Assembly: GCA_028564705.1 (NCBI GenBank)
Contig: JAPXFQ010000364.1
Coordinates: 434,001-498,000 of the forward strand
DNA from: Apricaphanius iberus
Taxonomy: Eukaryota > Chordata > Actinopteri > Cyprinodontiformes > Aphaniidae
Reading direction: 5' to 3'
Length of the DNA stretch: 64,000 bases
The notes below the pieces were generated by a model. That model did not search any database, was not told where the DNA came from, and saw only the letters and a list, made by a program, of their open reading frames with translations. Both the position numbers and the translations under genes were made by a program. Below, in pieces: positions 10,835 to 22,039 of the stretch (positions within the stretch are counted from its first letter, which is position 1; each line of letters begins with the position of its first letter).

Positions 10835-13800
10835 AAAAATAGATGTACTTAACACAATAGCAGTTCCATCTAAATTCAACATTTTAGAACAGCCTGTGTT
10901 CTTGATTTGCTTTCCAAAAAAAATGAGGGCCCAATGAAAGAAAAGAAGACTAAGTAAAAGTCATTTGAAATTACGACATGGACACACTTTAATAAATAAA
11001 AGTAAATTGAACTTTTGCTCTTCAGTCAATAGAATTCCTTCTCCTTAGGTGCCAAAAACCTGCAAGTTATTTTTAGGAGTGATGCAACTCGGTGGTAAAC
11101 AAGGTCTTGTTAAAACTTATTAAAAGGTTTGCCTGCACTGAATTCAATGTGAGCAAATAAGCACAGTCTTAATAGAAAAAGAACACGTTTAAAATTTTCT
11201 GGCAAACTAGTCTACTCAATTTGATATAAATGTCAGGTTGAATTTGATTGTAAACTGATAAAGCCATGTTTCAGGTATTTGTTGTTATTCAGAATGCTTT
11301 TATAGGGACAGTTATTGTATAATGTCATTTAAGGGTAGCACAAGGACAAGACAAGTTCAATCATAAACATTTTACAAGTAGGACATTTGAACTGGGCGTA
11401 CTGCAGAGCTCCAATAACCTAAAATGACAAACCAGCCCCAGCTGTTCACTAATGCAACTGATGTGCAGTTATACATCATTGTAATGCTTTTGTAGTGTTG
11501 GTTTTATTGAAGTGACTTGATGTGATAGTGTAAGGGAATGTCCCATGAGACAATGGACTTGATCAAGGTCACATCTGACAAGACATTACGAGCCAAGCCC
11601 ATCTGACTCTCAGAGGAGGCAAAGAGCGGAATAAATACAATGTTTTTCTGTCTCCTTCTCAGATCTTTTCTTCTCTCTGTGGTTAGCATGCTGAGCAGGC
11701 TCCTCAAAGATACAATTTACTTTATATTTCATATTAAACTCCCTGGTTAGCATTAGTTGTATTTGCCCTGAATGCCTCTTTTTCATTCCACATGCAGGAA
11801 AATTGCACATCTGGATCACTGTGAAACAACCTGCTATAAACAGCACAATTCTATGCCAAAAAGCTCTCCAGGTGATGTATGTCCTTCTGCCCTCTGGAGA
11901 GTTACGAGTGGGAGGAAACGAAGGCAGAATGTGGATGCTCTGGTGTCCTTTTGATGTCATCTTTACTACCCATTTGTGACATTAGATGGAGAGCCCAAGG
12001 AAACTACCAGGGAGAAGAGAAGGCTCTACCTCTGTATCCTGCTGCATGCATGTATAAGTGAATATGGAGATTAAAAAAAAAAAAGCCTGCAAAACAGTTG
12101 GCGGTTCTAGACATATCGGCAAGTATAGGTAAAAAAGAATTGGACATGATGGAAAGAAAGATTACACCAATTACGTGGAGGGTACACTGGGATGGAACGT
12201 GTCATCTAAACAAAGGCACATTTTCTCTCCCAGGGGTCAAGCTGTCAGTGTGACTTGGTGGCATTTGTTGTCCCACCTTTCCACTGTGACCTTACACTGA
12301 GCCAAGGGGAAACAAGCACACAGGCTTGTCATCAATATCACATCTGACACTATCTTGCTCTCACTCTCTCACTGTCTTTCCTTTTCTCTGGCAGATGCAC
12401 ATTGTCCCATCAGTTCACATAGAACACTTGCAATGCCATACTGAATTCTGAATGCCCTTTGTATTGCAAGATTTAAACAGAAGTTTACATGATGACCTCC
12501 TTCTTTACTTATGGCGGGGATTATAAACAGCTTTTGAATCTACTATATGTGACAATCAAGGAAATGTATGACAAAGTTCACTGACGTTCACAAACTTTTT
12601 TGGTGCCGTTCCTTATTAAAAAGAACCCATATTGTAGCTCATCTGCCGGTCAACTAGAGCAACGATTTGTATTGATCTCTGAAGGAAGAAAAGAACTGTC
12701 AATTAGATATTGCAGAGCCCACTTAGAATATTAATGCACTTTGAGATACATAGTTTTATTCATTAGCTTAATGTAGAAAATTGACTAATACTTGCCAAAG
12801 AGTAATGAGGTGGTTACCACCTCTATCTGCTTTGAAATACCTCTTTGTCTCTCTCACACACCCATTCACATATTCCCACTTTAATCCCCTCATTGTCCCT
12901 CCTTTATTACATTTTATTCATGTGTAACAAAAAAAGACCTCTACAAAATGAATTTCTTAGAAACCTGTCTGAACTATCCCCCCACTGTGGGATTGTCAGC
13001 ATCGTTTACCCTGGCCATATTTTCTCACTTTGCTAATTTACCCACGAGGTGACAGGGTGCTGGGAAGCTCCTAAAAGTCCTCGGGCTCCAGATGTCTGGA
13101 CCAGATGTCCTGTTATTTCTGGAAAGGGCCTGTGAATGTATTTTTATCTGTTTACTGCTCTTTGTACCTATACAAATCCTCACAATCCCTTTGGAGATGA
13201 GACCGGTATCTGCAACTTACTTAAACATCTCCTGATTAGAAGTTTACTGCTGAAAACTATTTAAACAGTATTATCTACAAACCTAAATGTCATTCTTATA
13301 CTATGTAAACTGCCCAAGCTGTTAAAGTCTTAGCACCCCATTAAACAGATGATAATCTGACTCGATGTCCTTCTATGTGTTGTTTTTATCCAATACACAA
13401 AAAATCAACTTGGATTACAGCCTTCTGTAAAGTTCACAACCTTTTGATGAGAACAAGGTTATTTAGGAGATACAATATCAATTTGAATTAATAAAGCTAG
13501 TACGAAATCATTTTTTAAAGTATCCCTTCATAAAAAGAAAGCAGAAAATAAAGAGAAACAGCCTTTTGTATGGACAGTAGATGTTTATTTGAAGAATCCG
13601 ACTTTACTATAAACAACTTTTCCACTAAGAAGATGTAAATGTTACTTTTCAAGATGGAAAACCGACATGAAGTACCCTTGAAGGTGAAATTTGTAGAGCT
13701 AAAGTTGGAGTATTCTTAAGAACCATGGCATCGAAATCCAAAATGGCCACCATGCATTTGAAACCTATTGATTTTTGCAGTACATTTCAGGAACCCATCT

Positions 13801-14317
13801 CTACCTGTGTGCACTAATTACTTCATCACTATTGGCACATCCACTCTTTAACTATCTCTATTGGGTGCTTATGACTATTGTGGCTAAAAGTAACTTGATT
13901 TGAAAGAATCTATAAAACATATTAAGTATTTCCAAGGTGTCAATGCTGACCAAAACACAGATAAACTACGTTCTGACATAAATTAAGCTGGGCATGGAAT
14001 GCATTTGTATAAGTCCTGAATCATAACATGATTTCTTTCACACTCTTATTAGTAAAATCACTGTCCTGATTAGTACATTGTCTAAATTATTAGTGTGGTG
14101 TTTAATTACCTGATTAATATGACATTTAATTATGTAACACTTTTCAAATCCCACTGATTATTGTAATGTATAGTTAGGTTAAGGTACTGTTGAAGTAAGA
14201 GGGATATTGGCTCAGATGGATCTAAATTCTGCCAGATCTTTTGTGCTGTATTGAAAGGTCCTAAGTGACCCCAAAATATTAAATCACTTTAAAGTTGTCC
14301 TTAACTATTCTTTGGTA
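10835..14317. other. Long spacer without a recognised gene or element
   Basis: About 3.5 kb of AT-rich DNA. Open frames are short (60-116 codons), with no recognised domain. I see no tRNA, rRNA or obvious transposon end. Unrecognised old repeats or conserved non-coding elements cannot be excluded by eye. Confidence 0.5.
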
Positions 14318-14636
14318 TGAAAGAATGCGTCTGAGTCGCTTTCTGTCCCTGTCTATTTTACTTTAAGCCAGTTCAGTGTGGGAGTGGGTATGGAGACTCA
14401 ACAAGATGGGTGGTCCAAAGCGGATCGAAAATATGATGTCCACGAATTTTAAAGACTAATTTTGATGCAGAGAAAACACTGGTTTTCGACCAGCGGCAAA
14501 AGTTACTTTAGGTTTTGTGTAAAAACGTTTAGTGGACTACAACTGCAGAAAAAGGAGACAGAAGGTTTTAGCCTCCAGGACGAAGGAAGGAGTATTAAAC
14601 ATGGAGGAAACCACTATAAATCTGACCATGTGGCAA
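14318..14636 (+). repeat. Dispersed repeat of unknown class, copy 1
   Basis: Clear match to the reverse complement of 21735-22033. Shared landmarks: GAATGCGTCTGAGTCGCTTT, the GGTCCAAAGCGGATCGAA block, GTGTAAAAACGTTTAG, and the ending CTGACCATGTGG. The two copies are in opposite orientation about 7.4 kb apart. No coding capacity is seen and I did not identify terminal inverted repeats. Confidence 0.75.
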
Positions 14637-15149
14637 GGGAGTAGATTTGATTTTGAGATTGGTGGGGACACAAAAGTGCTCCAATGCAGCACTCTTGAAA
14701 GTTTGAGTTTTTTGCATTAGCAATCATAATTTCACAAAAAGGAAAATTCAAAAATCTCTAATCTTTACCCTTTAATGCAGGGCTGTAGTGAAACTGTGCA
14801 TCATGTCAATTAGCTGTTGAGCTGGAATGTTATTTGTGTCAGGTTGGTTGGGCTTGTCCAGAATATCCTCCTGATTACTGCCACTCTCCCTGCTACTCTC
14901 TCCAGGTGGATTGGATTCCTTAGGAATCAACCACAATATAAATTTGAAAACCATAAAGCAACTACTGTAAACAAATACACACTAGTAATACATGAAGAGG
15001 CCTCTTAGATTTAAGCCACTGATTTTAAAGCTAAATGGTGGGATTTTTATTCGGATCATCATCATACTAAAATTTTTTAACTGCTGTTATATTCTGTGTG
15101 TGAATGCTTGTTTTATTCTAATGTTGAAACTTTTTTTATCATCAAGCAG

Positions 15150-15198
15150 TTTGTTTTTCTGTTGCATGAAAAGCTCTTTATAAATAGATTTGATTTGA
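15150..15198 (+). repeat. LINE/SINE-like 3' tail fragment
   Basis: AAAGCTCTTTATAAATAGATTTGATTTGAT resembles the common end of fish LINE-derived repeats (TATAAATA.. followed by short TTGA-type repeats). The body is not recognisable upstream. Confidence 0.35.
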
Positions 15199-15262
15199 TC
15201 TGTCACATTGCTGAATCTCATGACTAAAACATCCAGCATTATTTAACCTCACCTGTGATATT

Positions 15263-15420
15263 GCAGCCTCTTTTTCAGCTTCTCCTTCTCTTCAACTTCC
15301 TCCAGCTTCTCTAATTTCATCTAGTCCAGGTTCTCCTTTCCTACCTCCTCAAGCCTCTCTCTCCTCATCTACTTCTCGTCCTCTACCTCCTCTGGTCTCT
15401 CCTTCTCCATCTCCTCCAGC
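15263..15420. repeat. Degenerate pyrimidine-rich minisatellite
   Basis: Repeated units around CTCCTTCTCC.CCTCCTCCAG. Read on the minus strand, it gives acidic and basic heptad-like segments (for example RLEEMEKERPEEVEDEK) separated by stops. It is either a simple repeat or the relic of a coiled-coil-coding repeat. Confidence 0.55.
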
Positions 15421-15939
15421 CTCTCTGTGTTCTATCACCTTACAAATATATGTTGATGCATGGTAGAATAGGGATAGAATGATCATAGAGTTTGATGGTA
15501 AAGTTATTAACTGAAAAAAGGCCTTTACTTTCACACTAATTATGTGTAATTTATTCCCCTCAAAATATGGATACATAAAATCACATGATCATCTAGAATA
15601 TGAGGTTTTATTCTATTTACACCATACATTTTATTTATGTTTTTAAACAGCTGCTCTTTTCTATACAAATACATGAAAATAAGAAAAAAAAGAAAATAAT
15701 AATAGAAAATAATTTTTAAAAAGTGTATCTCTTTGGCGTATTATATTTTAATTTTTTCATTTAATTTCAATTTTAAGTAACTTACACATTGACTCTTAAA
15801 GAAGTCTCTTATATTGAGTTTTCTTTTCTTTCACATCCTTAAAATCCTAAACAGCACACACACACGCGCGCATGTGTACACATAGATGCACTCACGCAGA
15901 CACAAACACAAAGTGTAAATAACACCAGTAAAATCCATT

Positions 15940-16279
15940 TAGCTGACGTGACGCGGACAGAACAAATGCCAAACGTATTGACAACTTACACTCGCAGGTG
16001 CCTCTCATCCAGCCCAACTAGCAGTTGTAGCTTGAGATGCTAACAGCCAGTCGTTCGACCGGACATAGACACACACACACGTCTATGTTTATACGTGTTT
16101 ATGCGTTTGATAAGCTGACCGTGCTCGGTTTAAGAGCGGATGGAATGACAACGGGGACGGCCAATCACATGTAAGTTAGCCAGAACCCGGCAGCCAATCA
16201 GGAAGCGATATTTAGGTTGGAGGCGGGATTTCTAGCAGAGACCGACATTTAACCCTTTGTGTGCCATGATCATTTACTA
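15940..16279 (+). promoter_or_regulatory. CCAAT/CRE-containing promoter-like segment, left half
   Basis: A locally CpG-rich stretch with a CRE-like TGACGTGACG at 15944-15953 and two CCAAT boxes at 16161-16165 and 16194-16198. It is cut off at 16280 by a LINE; its natural continuation is 19426 onward, after removing the insertion and one target-site duplication. It precedes a possible first coding exon at 19596. Function is inferred from motif content only. Confidence 0.4.
16268..16279 (+). repeat. Left target-site duplication of Nimb-type LINE
   Basis: GATCATTTACTA, matching 19414-19425 (GATCATTGACTA) at 11 of 12 positions. Confidence 0.8.
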
Positions 16280-16286
16280 GGAAGGT

Positions 16287-16735
16287 GTGCGTGGACGGAG
16301 AAGATTTACTCTTGGTTTAGGTTGTGTAGGTTTGCAATGTTTCGCGGCGAGGCACGACTGTTCCGTGAATGGATTGGAGGAGGATTATAATGTATGTGAG
16401 GGAGAGTATGATAGTAGAGAAGAGTGGGAGGATGAGGAACCGGGGAGTCAGGAGTGGAAGACAGTGGAGAAAAAACGAGGACAAAAGAGGAAGGATAGAA
16501 ATAATTCTGAGGATTCCAATGAGGAAAAGAAATAATGTATTAAGTATGTGGTTCGGTTTGGGAAGAAGTCAGGGGAAATTAGTCGGGTCAATCCTCTCAA
16601 GTTGACAAAGATATTAAAGGACATAATAGGGAACACTGAATTTGCTAAAGTCTTGCAGGATGGGAATTTAATGATAGGATGTGGGCGAGTTGGAGGGAGT
16701 TTTGTGATAAGATTGGGAGAACAGCACTGGTAGGC
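16287..16735 (+). pseudogene. LINE ORF1 (gag-like) remnant
   Basis: Two overlapping frames: an acidic then lysine-rich segment (EEWEDEEPGSQEWKTVEKKRGQ within 16287-16535), followed by VRFGKKSGEISRVNPLKLTK (16548-16733), which resembles the nucleic-acid-binding first ORF of I/Nimb LINEs. A frameshift separates the two parts. No CCHC knuckles are visible; the frame ends near 16733 where pre-RT sequence begins. Confidence 0.55.
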
Positions 16736-16779
16736 AGTGTTTGGAGTATGATTAAAAGGATGGAAGGGCATAGACGAGA

Positions 16780-18230
16780 ATGGGGGTATCCTGTTTTGGA
16801 AGATTGGGGGGGGGGATAACAGATGAAGAAAAGGCAGAAATGATGGGGAAAGTTTTTGTTCAGATACATGGCTCAAAAAATTTATCGGAGGAGGAATTGG
16901 GAGGTAGAGATAATACTTTCAAACAGTTTAAATATCTTTTGGAAGATGTAGGGAATATGGACGGTCACCTGATAAATAGCTTTTTCACAATGGGAGAGTT
17001 GGAAAGAGCAATTAAAGGGTCAGGGAATATACTCCAGGGAAGGATCAAATAAGTTATATAATGTTAAGAAATTTGGGGAGTACAACATTGAAGGAACTGT
17101 TTGCCTTTATAATAAGGTGTGGGAGAAAGGGAGGGTCCCGGAGGTGTGGAAGGAAGCAATTATTGTCAACATTAGGAAGCCAGGAAAGGATCAAGCAAAA
17201 CCAGGAAATTATGGACCTATTGCATCAACATCGGTAGTGTGTAAGGTTATGGAGAAAATGGTCAATGAGAGATTGTCATATTATGTAGAAAAGAATGGGA
17301 TAATAAATAGGTTTCAAAATGGTTTTAGTAGAAGAAGAGGAACTATGGATTCGATTGTGAGTTTGGAGAATTAAGTTAGGAAAGCTCAAAGAATCAGCGG
17401 TGGCAGTGTTTTTTGATGTGGAAAAAGCGTATGACATGATGTGGAAGGAGGGGTTTTTGATTAAATTAAGAAGAATGGGGTTGGGAGGCAGACTATTTTA
17501 TTGGATTAAAAGTTTCTTAGTGGGTAGAAGAATTCAGGTAAGAGTGGGGAAGGTAGTATCAAGTTGTTTTAAAACTGAGAATTGTACTCTGCAGGGAAGC
17601 ATCATTAGTCCTTAAGTTTTTTCGATAATGATTAATGATCTTTTCGAAGAGGTTCAAGGGGATTTAGGAAGATCTATATTTGCGGATGATGGAGCATTGT
17701 GGAAGAGGGGGAGGAACTTAGAGTATGTTAAGAGAAGGACGTAGGAGGCTATCAAGGAGGTGGAGAAGTGGGGGTTGGAGTGGGGATTTAGGTTCTCAGT
17801 AGATAAAACAAAAATGTTGGTCTTCTCCAAGAGATTAAAGATACCGGATATGAGACTATTAATGTATGATAGGAGGATAGAAATGGTAAGGGAATTTAAA
17901 TTCTTGGGGGTGGTTATGTATTCAAAGTTAAGGTGGGGTAAACATATAGACAAGGTGGTGGAGAAGTGCCAGAGAGTAATTAATATAATGAGATGTCTCA
18001 GTGGGGTGAAATGGGGGGCAAGTCACAAGGCCTTGAAGACAATCTATGTGACAATGATTAGGAGAGTAATAGACTATGGGTGTATAGTGTATGGAACCGC
18101 AGCAGAGTCACAGTTAAAGAGATTAGATAGACTACAAAGCCAAGCATTAAGAGTAAGTTGTGTGGAGCAGTTAAATCAACCCCAGTTCCAGCATTACAGG
18201 TTTTGGCTGGAGAAATGCCACTGGATCTGA
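16780..18230 (+). pseudogene. LINE reverse transcriptase, broken
   Basis: Reverse transcriptase of the Nimb/I-type element. Visible blocks: VPEVWKEAIIVNIRKPGKD (from about 17127), NYGPIAST, FFDVEKAYDMMWKEG (motif A, about 17409-17455), TLQGSIISP (motif B region, about 17588-17615), SIFADDGALW (catalytic motif C, near 17670-17700) and EFKFLGVVM (near 17890). At least three in-frame stops interrupt it (after SLEN, after SIISP, and after KRRT) and the upstream 17040-17110 part is frameshifted. The catalytic aspartates remain, so the damage is mostly nonsense changes. Confidence 0.88.
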
Positions 18231-18431
18231 GGAGGAAACAGTTAAATGTTAATTATTGGATACATTTAAAAATGCAACAGAACTTAGTTGGGAAGGGGAA
18301 GAGGTAGTCAGAAGCTTTGGGTCAGTCAGTTGGAGGTATACACAGGAGATGAGGGTAGGAGGTTTAGAAGTAGGTAGTATAGAGAGGGTTTTGGGAAGTC
18401 CGCCGTAGGGTATAGAGGTCATAAACATAAA

Positions 18432-18930
18432 GTGGCATTTATTGGAGATTTAAAAAAACTGAAAGGGAAGGTAAATTGGGAGATGGAGTTTTTAGGTTAT
18501 GTTAAGGAGGAGTATGGGCAGTATATAAGGGTGTACACGAATGGGTCTAAAGAACAGGAAAGTGGGGAATCTGGATTTGCGTTTGTGGTCCCTAAGTATA
18601 GGTATAGTGAGAGTTATAGGACAGATGGATTACTGACAGTATACACAGTGGAAATGATGGCGGTGTTATATGCACTGGAGTGGGTGGGGAGGAATAAGCA
18701 TAGGAAAACATTAATTTGTTCTGACTCAATGTCGGCATTGCAAAGCATTGAGAGCAAGAATACAAGTCGTCTAGACATTATGGATAAGATTAGGAGTCAG
18801 TATTCAATAATAGTACAACAAGGGAGGTCAGTAGTTTTTATGTGGGTACCAGGGCATATGGGTATAAAAGGAAATTAAGAAGCTGATAAGAAGGCAAAGG
18901 AGGCAAGGAGAAGGGAAAGTGTTGAGGTGA
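18432..18930 (+). pseudogene. LINE RNase H domain, broken
   Basis: RNase H that removes the RNA strand during LINE copying. YTNGSKEQESGESGFAF marks the first active-site region (Asp replaced by Asn: DGS-type box reads NGS), VEMMAVLYALEW the Glu, CSDSMSALQSI the next Asp, and FMWVPGHMGIKGN the final His region, followed by a stop where the Glu of GNEEAD would lie, then ADKKAKEA. The loss of the first Asp and the stop make it inactive. Confidence 0.85.
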
Positions 18931-19027
18931 AAGTGAAGTTGGGTAAAAAGGAGGGGAAGGCATTGGTGTGGGCTAGGGTAATGGAAGAGTGACAGAGTGA
19001 AAGAGAGGGAGATTTCTTTTTGGGATT

Positions 19028-19375
19028 GTGGAAAATGTTAATAATAGAAGGTTATATGTGGGAAAATGTAGGAAAGAACAGACGGTGGTAAATAGGGTTC
19101 TGTTGGGACACACATATCTAAATAGCACACTTAGGTTGATGGGGAGGCACTCTACGGGTTTATGTGGAAATTGTCAGGTGGAGGAGGATGTTAATCACGT
19201 TATTTTTAGTTGTCCTATATATATGGAACAACATTTATGGGTGATGGAGAGATTGGGGAGGGAAAGAGGAGAGTTAAATATGAAGACTTTGTATAATAAT
19301 ATGGGGTTTCTTTGGAAATTTCTTGAGGATACAGGACTGCACTCCGGAACAGTAGGGGCGGTAATGCATCTTTAA
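19028..19375 (+). pseudogene. LINE C-terminal cysteine/histidine segment
   Basis: 115-codon open frame just after the RNase H. It contains TVVNRVLLGHTYLN and a CGNCQVEEDVNHVIFSCPIY block, a C-x2-C...H...C arrangement characteristic of the C-terminal ends of I/Jockey-group LINE proteins. It ends 38 bp before the (GAA)n tail, as expected for the end of the polyprotein. Confidence 0.75.
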
Positions 19376-19413
19376 GTTGGTTGCCAGCCGCCGTAAAACA
19401 CCAAGAAGAAGAA

Positions 19414-19425
19414 GATCATTGACTA
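19414..19425 (+). repeat. Right target-site duplication of Nimb-type LINE
   Basis: GATCATTGACTA directly after the (GAA)n tail; pairs with 16268-16279. Confidence 0.8.
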
Positions 19426-19595
19426 AACAGCGGTTGGATATGTGGTAGCGACTCCGTTGATTGGTGGGGACAATTCACTAATCGCTGGATATTGGTGGGG
19501 ACATGTCCCCTCTGTCCATGCTAATTCTACGCCCTTGCCATGTGGAAAGTGGACTCTACGCTGGAGGTAAAGCAGTTGGTGGAGTGAGAGCCAGC
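19426..19595 (+). promoter_or_regulatory. Promoter/5'UTR-like segment, right half
   Basis: Continuation of the 15940-16279 segment. It has two inverted CCAAT boxes (ATTGG at 19460-19464 and 19491-19495) and a 14-bp perfect palindrome GGGGACATGTCCCC at 19497-19510, whose core fits one p53-type half-site. It leads into a well-placed ATG at 19596. Confidence 0.35.
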
Positions 19596-19622
19596 ATGGA
19601 GGAGAAGCTCTACAAGGTCTCG
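19596..19622 (+). CDS. Candidate first coding exon of an unidentified host gene
   Basis: ATG in good context (GCCAGCATGG) opens nine codons, MEEKLYKVS, followed exactly by a consensus splice donor (GTGAGC at 19623). It sits at the end of a CCAAT/CpG-rich segment, as a vertebrate first coding exon often does. I do not recognise the gene and cannot find the next exon in the window; it may lie outside or be too short to see. Without transcript data this remains a candidate. Confidence 0.28.
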
Positions 19623-19959
19623 GTGAGCGTTTTACATGCTATAGCTAGTGCTAGCTCGCGTTAGCTGCTTGATGCCGTATATGTGACTACTGTCTTCCGA
19701 TTTGTAGTCATTTTAATTGCGCAGTTTTACAATCAAATAAATCCTAAATCACTTGACAAACACAGTTGAAACGCACATCATTAGTTATCATTTCAATTGA
19801 GGTAAAACATATGTGTGATTCAGGCTATAAAACAAAGTGGACCAGAAAATAACTTTTATCGTGTCATTGACTTCCAGTCATTATTTTTTCGGCCAGGGGA
19901 CCCATGGCCTGTGTTGTACCCTTGATCCCTGCAACATGTTTAAGCCTTTCTAGAGACTA

Positions 19960-20115
19960 TATGATTGATTGACTGTGTCAAAAGCAGCACTGAGATCAAA
20001 CAAGACCAGAACAGTCACAAGTCCATTATCTGGGGCCATTAGAATATCATTAGGAGCTTTCACCGGTGCTGTTTTAGTGCTACAATGATCTCTACAACCT
20101 GACTGACATTTTCCA
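19960..20115 (-). pseudogene. L2/Rex1-like LINE reverse transcriptase fragment
   Basis: Minus-strand translation gives VTVLVLFDLSAAFDTVN, the motif A block of L2/CR1-group reverse transcriptases, preceded by a diverged block resembling FQSGFR..HSTETALVKV. Only about 50 codons survive; no other RT motif is next to it. Confidence 0.75.
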
Positions 20116-20396
20116 GCCTTACACTACTCTTAACTCCCTTTCAAACAGGCCATGAAAAACGAATTTTCCGGACTATGTCTGTTTTACTTTTGAGTCTGAA
20201 AGCACCATTGCAGACATTGTCCGGATAACCTTTACCAGTATTTTTGCGGCTGGAGACCTAGTAACAAAAACAGACTTTTCGCAGTAGGATGTTTGCTTTC
20301 AGATTATCAGGCAATGTTCCGGAAAAACTGGAGAGGTGTGGGGTGGGGGAAAGGGAAGCTTTGAGTGCATGTACTGATGGCATGTATACAAATAAC
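20116..20396. other. Unassigned spacer
   Basis: No gene seen. The segment contains TCCGGACTATGTCTG and other unusual text that might be a repeat, but I cannot classify it. Confidence 0.4.
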
Positions 20397-20397
20397 G

Positions 20398-20934
20398 TGG
20401 TCCCTTGTTTATTGTGGGGTTACGTTCTAAAAATAACTTGCAAAAGGCAAGTAGTCATCTTTATTTTTTTTTTTACAATTATTTAAGTTTTAAGGCTGTA
20501 AATCCCCTTGCCACACACTTTATACACTTTTCTCAGCATACATTAAGATTTCCTCACATGTCTCACTAGTTTAAATACTCTCAACGTTCAGACCTATGTA
20601 GATTTTTAAAACATTAATATGACACAGTTTCTTTGTCCACACCCGTTCTGGTGAGTCTTTTTCCACTGAAGGTCTCAGAGCAAATGTCTTGTTCTGAGTG
20701 AGGAACAAAGTCATGGGTAGCTGTTTTTGTCATTTTTTATTCTGGACGAGAAGATTCTTATAACCAGACATGATAACTTTTGCAAGCGCAGGAGACACGA
20801 AATGGAGGAGATTGACAATTGCCACCAATCAATCAGACATAGAACACAATGGGCTGTAAAGAAACCATGTAAAGTTGTATTAAAAAATCTGCAAAACAGC
20901 GAGGCAGCAAAGGGTGAACTGTGTTATAGCAAGA
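20398..20934. mobile_element. Probable non-autonomous mariner/Tigger-like repeat
   Basis: Starts with GGTCCCTTGTTTATTGTGGG and GTTACGTTCTAAAAATAAC, and ends with GCGAGGCAGCAAAGGGTGAA followed by CTGTGTTATAGCAAG. This pairing, a 'ccctcgtttatcgcggg' type start and 'gcgaggcagcgaagggtgaac' type end, is common in fish and other vertebrate repeats. A 93-codon open frame inside (20727-21008) has no recognised domain. Confidence 0.5.
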
Positions 20935-21734
20935 GGCCGCGTTACATCAAAAGCTGTGTCACACTCCATTCGTTTCACTCCTATTTTCCGTTCAGATTCG
21001 TCTTTTAAACTTATCTACACATAAAACATGAGCACTGTGAGGAGTTTTGCTGTTTCGTCAGCCCTCTTGCTGGGGGAACTAACATGTATGCCTGCTGCAC
21101 TGTTTATGTTGTATTCCCCCCCCCCCATACACACACACATACACACCCAGAGGATTCATCAGGATTCTCCGGTTTTGGTAAAAAAAAGTGGTGTATTTAA
21201 AAAGACTCCTCTGGTTAAAGACCGGATGGAATTGTCCACCAAAATTCTGGATATATTCTGAAAATACCTTTACAATACAGCTACATCGTTATGTCTTCTT
21301 GGGGTAATGTTTAATTCTAATCAATATTAATTTGGTTTTTGTTTTTTAAAAACAACTAAAATAATTAGGACCACACATATTCATCATCGCCCATCGTATA
21401 TTAAAAAAACATGGTGGGGTAGATGATTTTTTTCTATTTTTTCTGAAACTCTTTTTACAGTATTGATTGAAATACTCATCACATACCGAAATCAATTAGG
21501 CGTTTTCTCAAAAAAAATACTAATTGTAATTGCCTCTGTGGCAGAGAATCTCGGAAATACCTTATCTAATCATCTTGAGCGGCCCGTTCAAGATGATTGG
21601 CTCTTTATTCATCAAACTGTACTTTCACAGTACCTTGCCCTGCTGCCCGTTCCCTTCTTTGTGCACATGTTGTGCATGCTGGAGTTGGTTGGCTATCACT
21701 CCATCGACTGCTTTACCCCTAACATAGCTCCCAA
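20935..21734. other. Spacer, no recognised feature
   Basis: Contains a C-run plus (AC)n stretch at 21116-21150 and short open frames without known domains. Confidence 0.45.
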
Positions 21735-22033
21735 TTTCCACATGGTCAGATTTATAATGCTCCTTTCTTCGTCAGGGACGCTATGACCCTCGCTCTCCTT
21801 CTTCTTCTGCAGTTGTAGTCCGCTAAACGTTTTTACACAAAGTTTTGCTGCCGGTCGAAAATCAGCGTTTCCTCTGTATCAAAATTAGTCTTTAAAATTC
21901 ACAGACATCATTTGTTCGATCCGCTTTGGACCGCCCATCTTGTAGGGTCTCCATACCCACTACCACACTGAACTGGCATAAACTAAAATAGACAGGGACA
22001 GAAAGCGACTCAGACGCATTCTTTCATACAGCT
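21735..22033 (-). repeat. Dispersed repeat of unknown class, copy 2
   Basis: Reverse-complement copy of 14318-14636. It ends at CTTTCATAC, exactly where the LINE sequence of 22040 onward begins. Confidence 0.75.
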
Positions 22034-22039
22034 ATATTG

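Larger units (their letters stand above)
16280..19413 (+). mobile_element. Nimb/I-clade LINE insertion, 3.1 kb, endonuclease deleted
   Basis: Complete insertion bounded by a 12-bp target-site duplication (11/12) and ending in a (GAA)n tail, CCAAGAAGAAGAAG. Order on the plus strand: ORF1-like segment (16287-16735), then directly a pre-RT/RT region (about 16780-18230) and an RNase H domain (18432-18930). An RNase H behind the RT is typical of the I/Nimb group of LINEs. The AP-endonuclease that should lie between ORF1 and RT is missing, so this copy has an internal deletion of order 1.5 kb. It is a dead copy inserted in promoter-like DNA. Confidence 0.85.

Noticed and set aside
19499..19508. p53-type half-site in the promoter-like segment
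   Set aside because: One palindromic half-site is expected often by chance; no second half-site at proper spacing.
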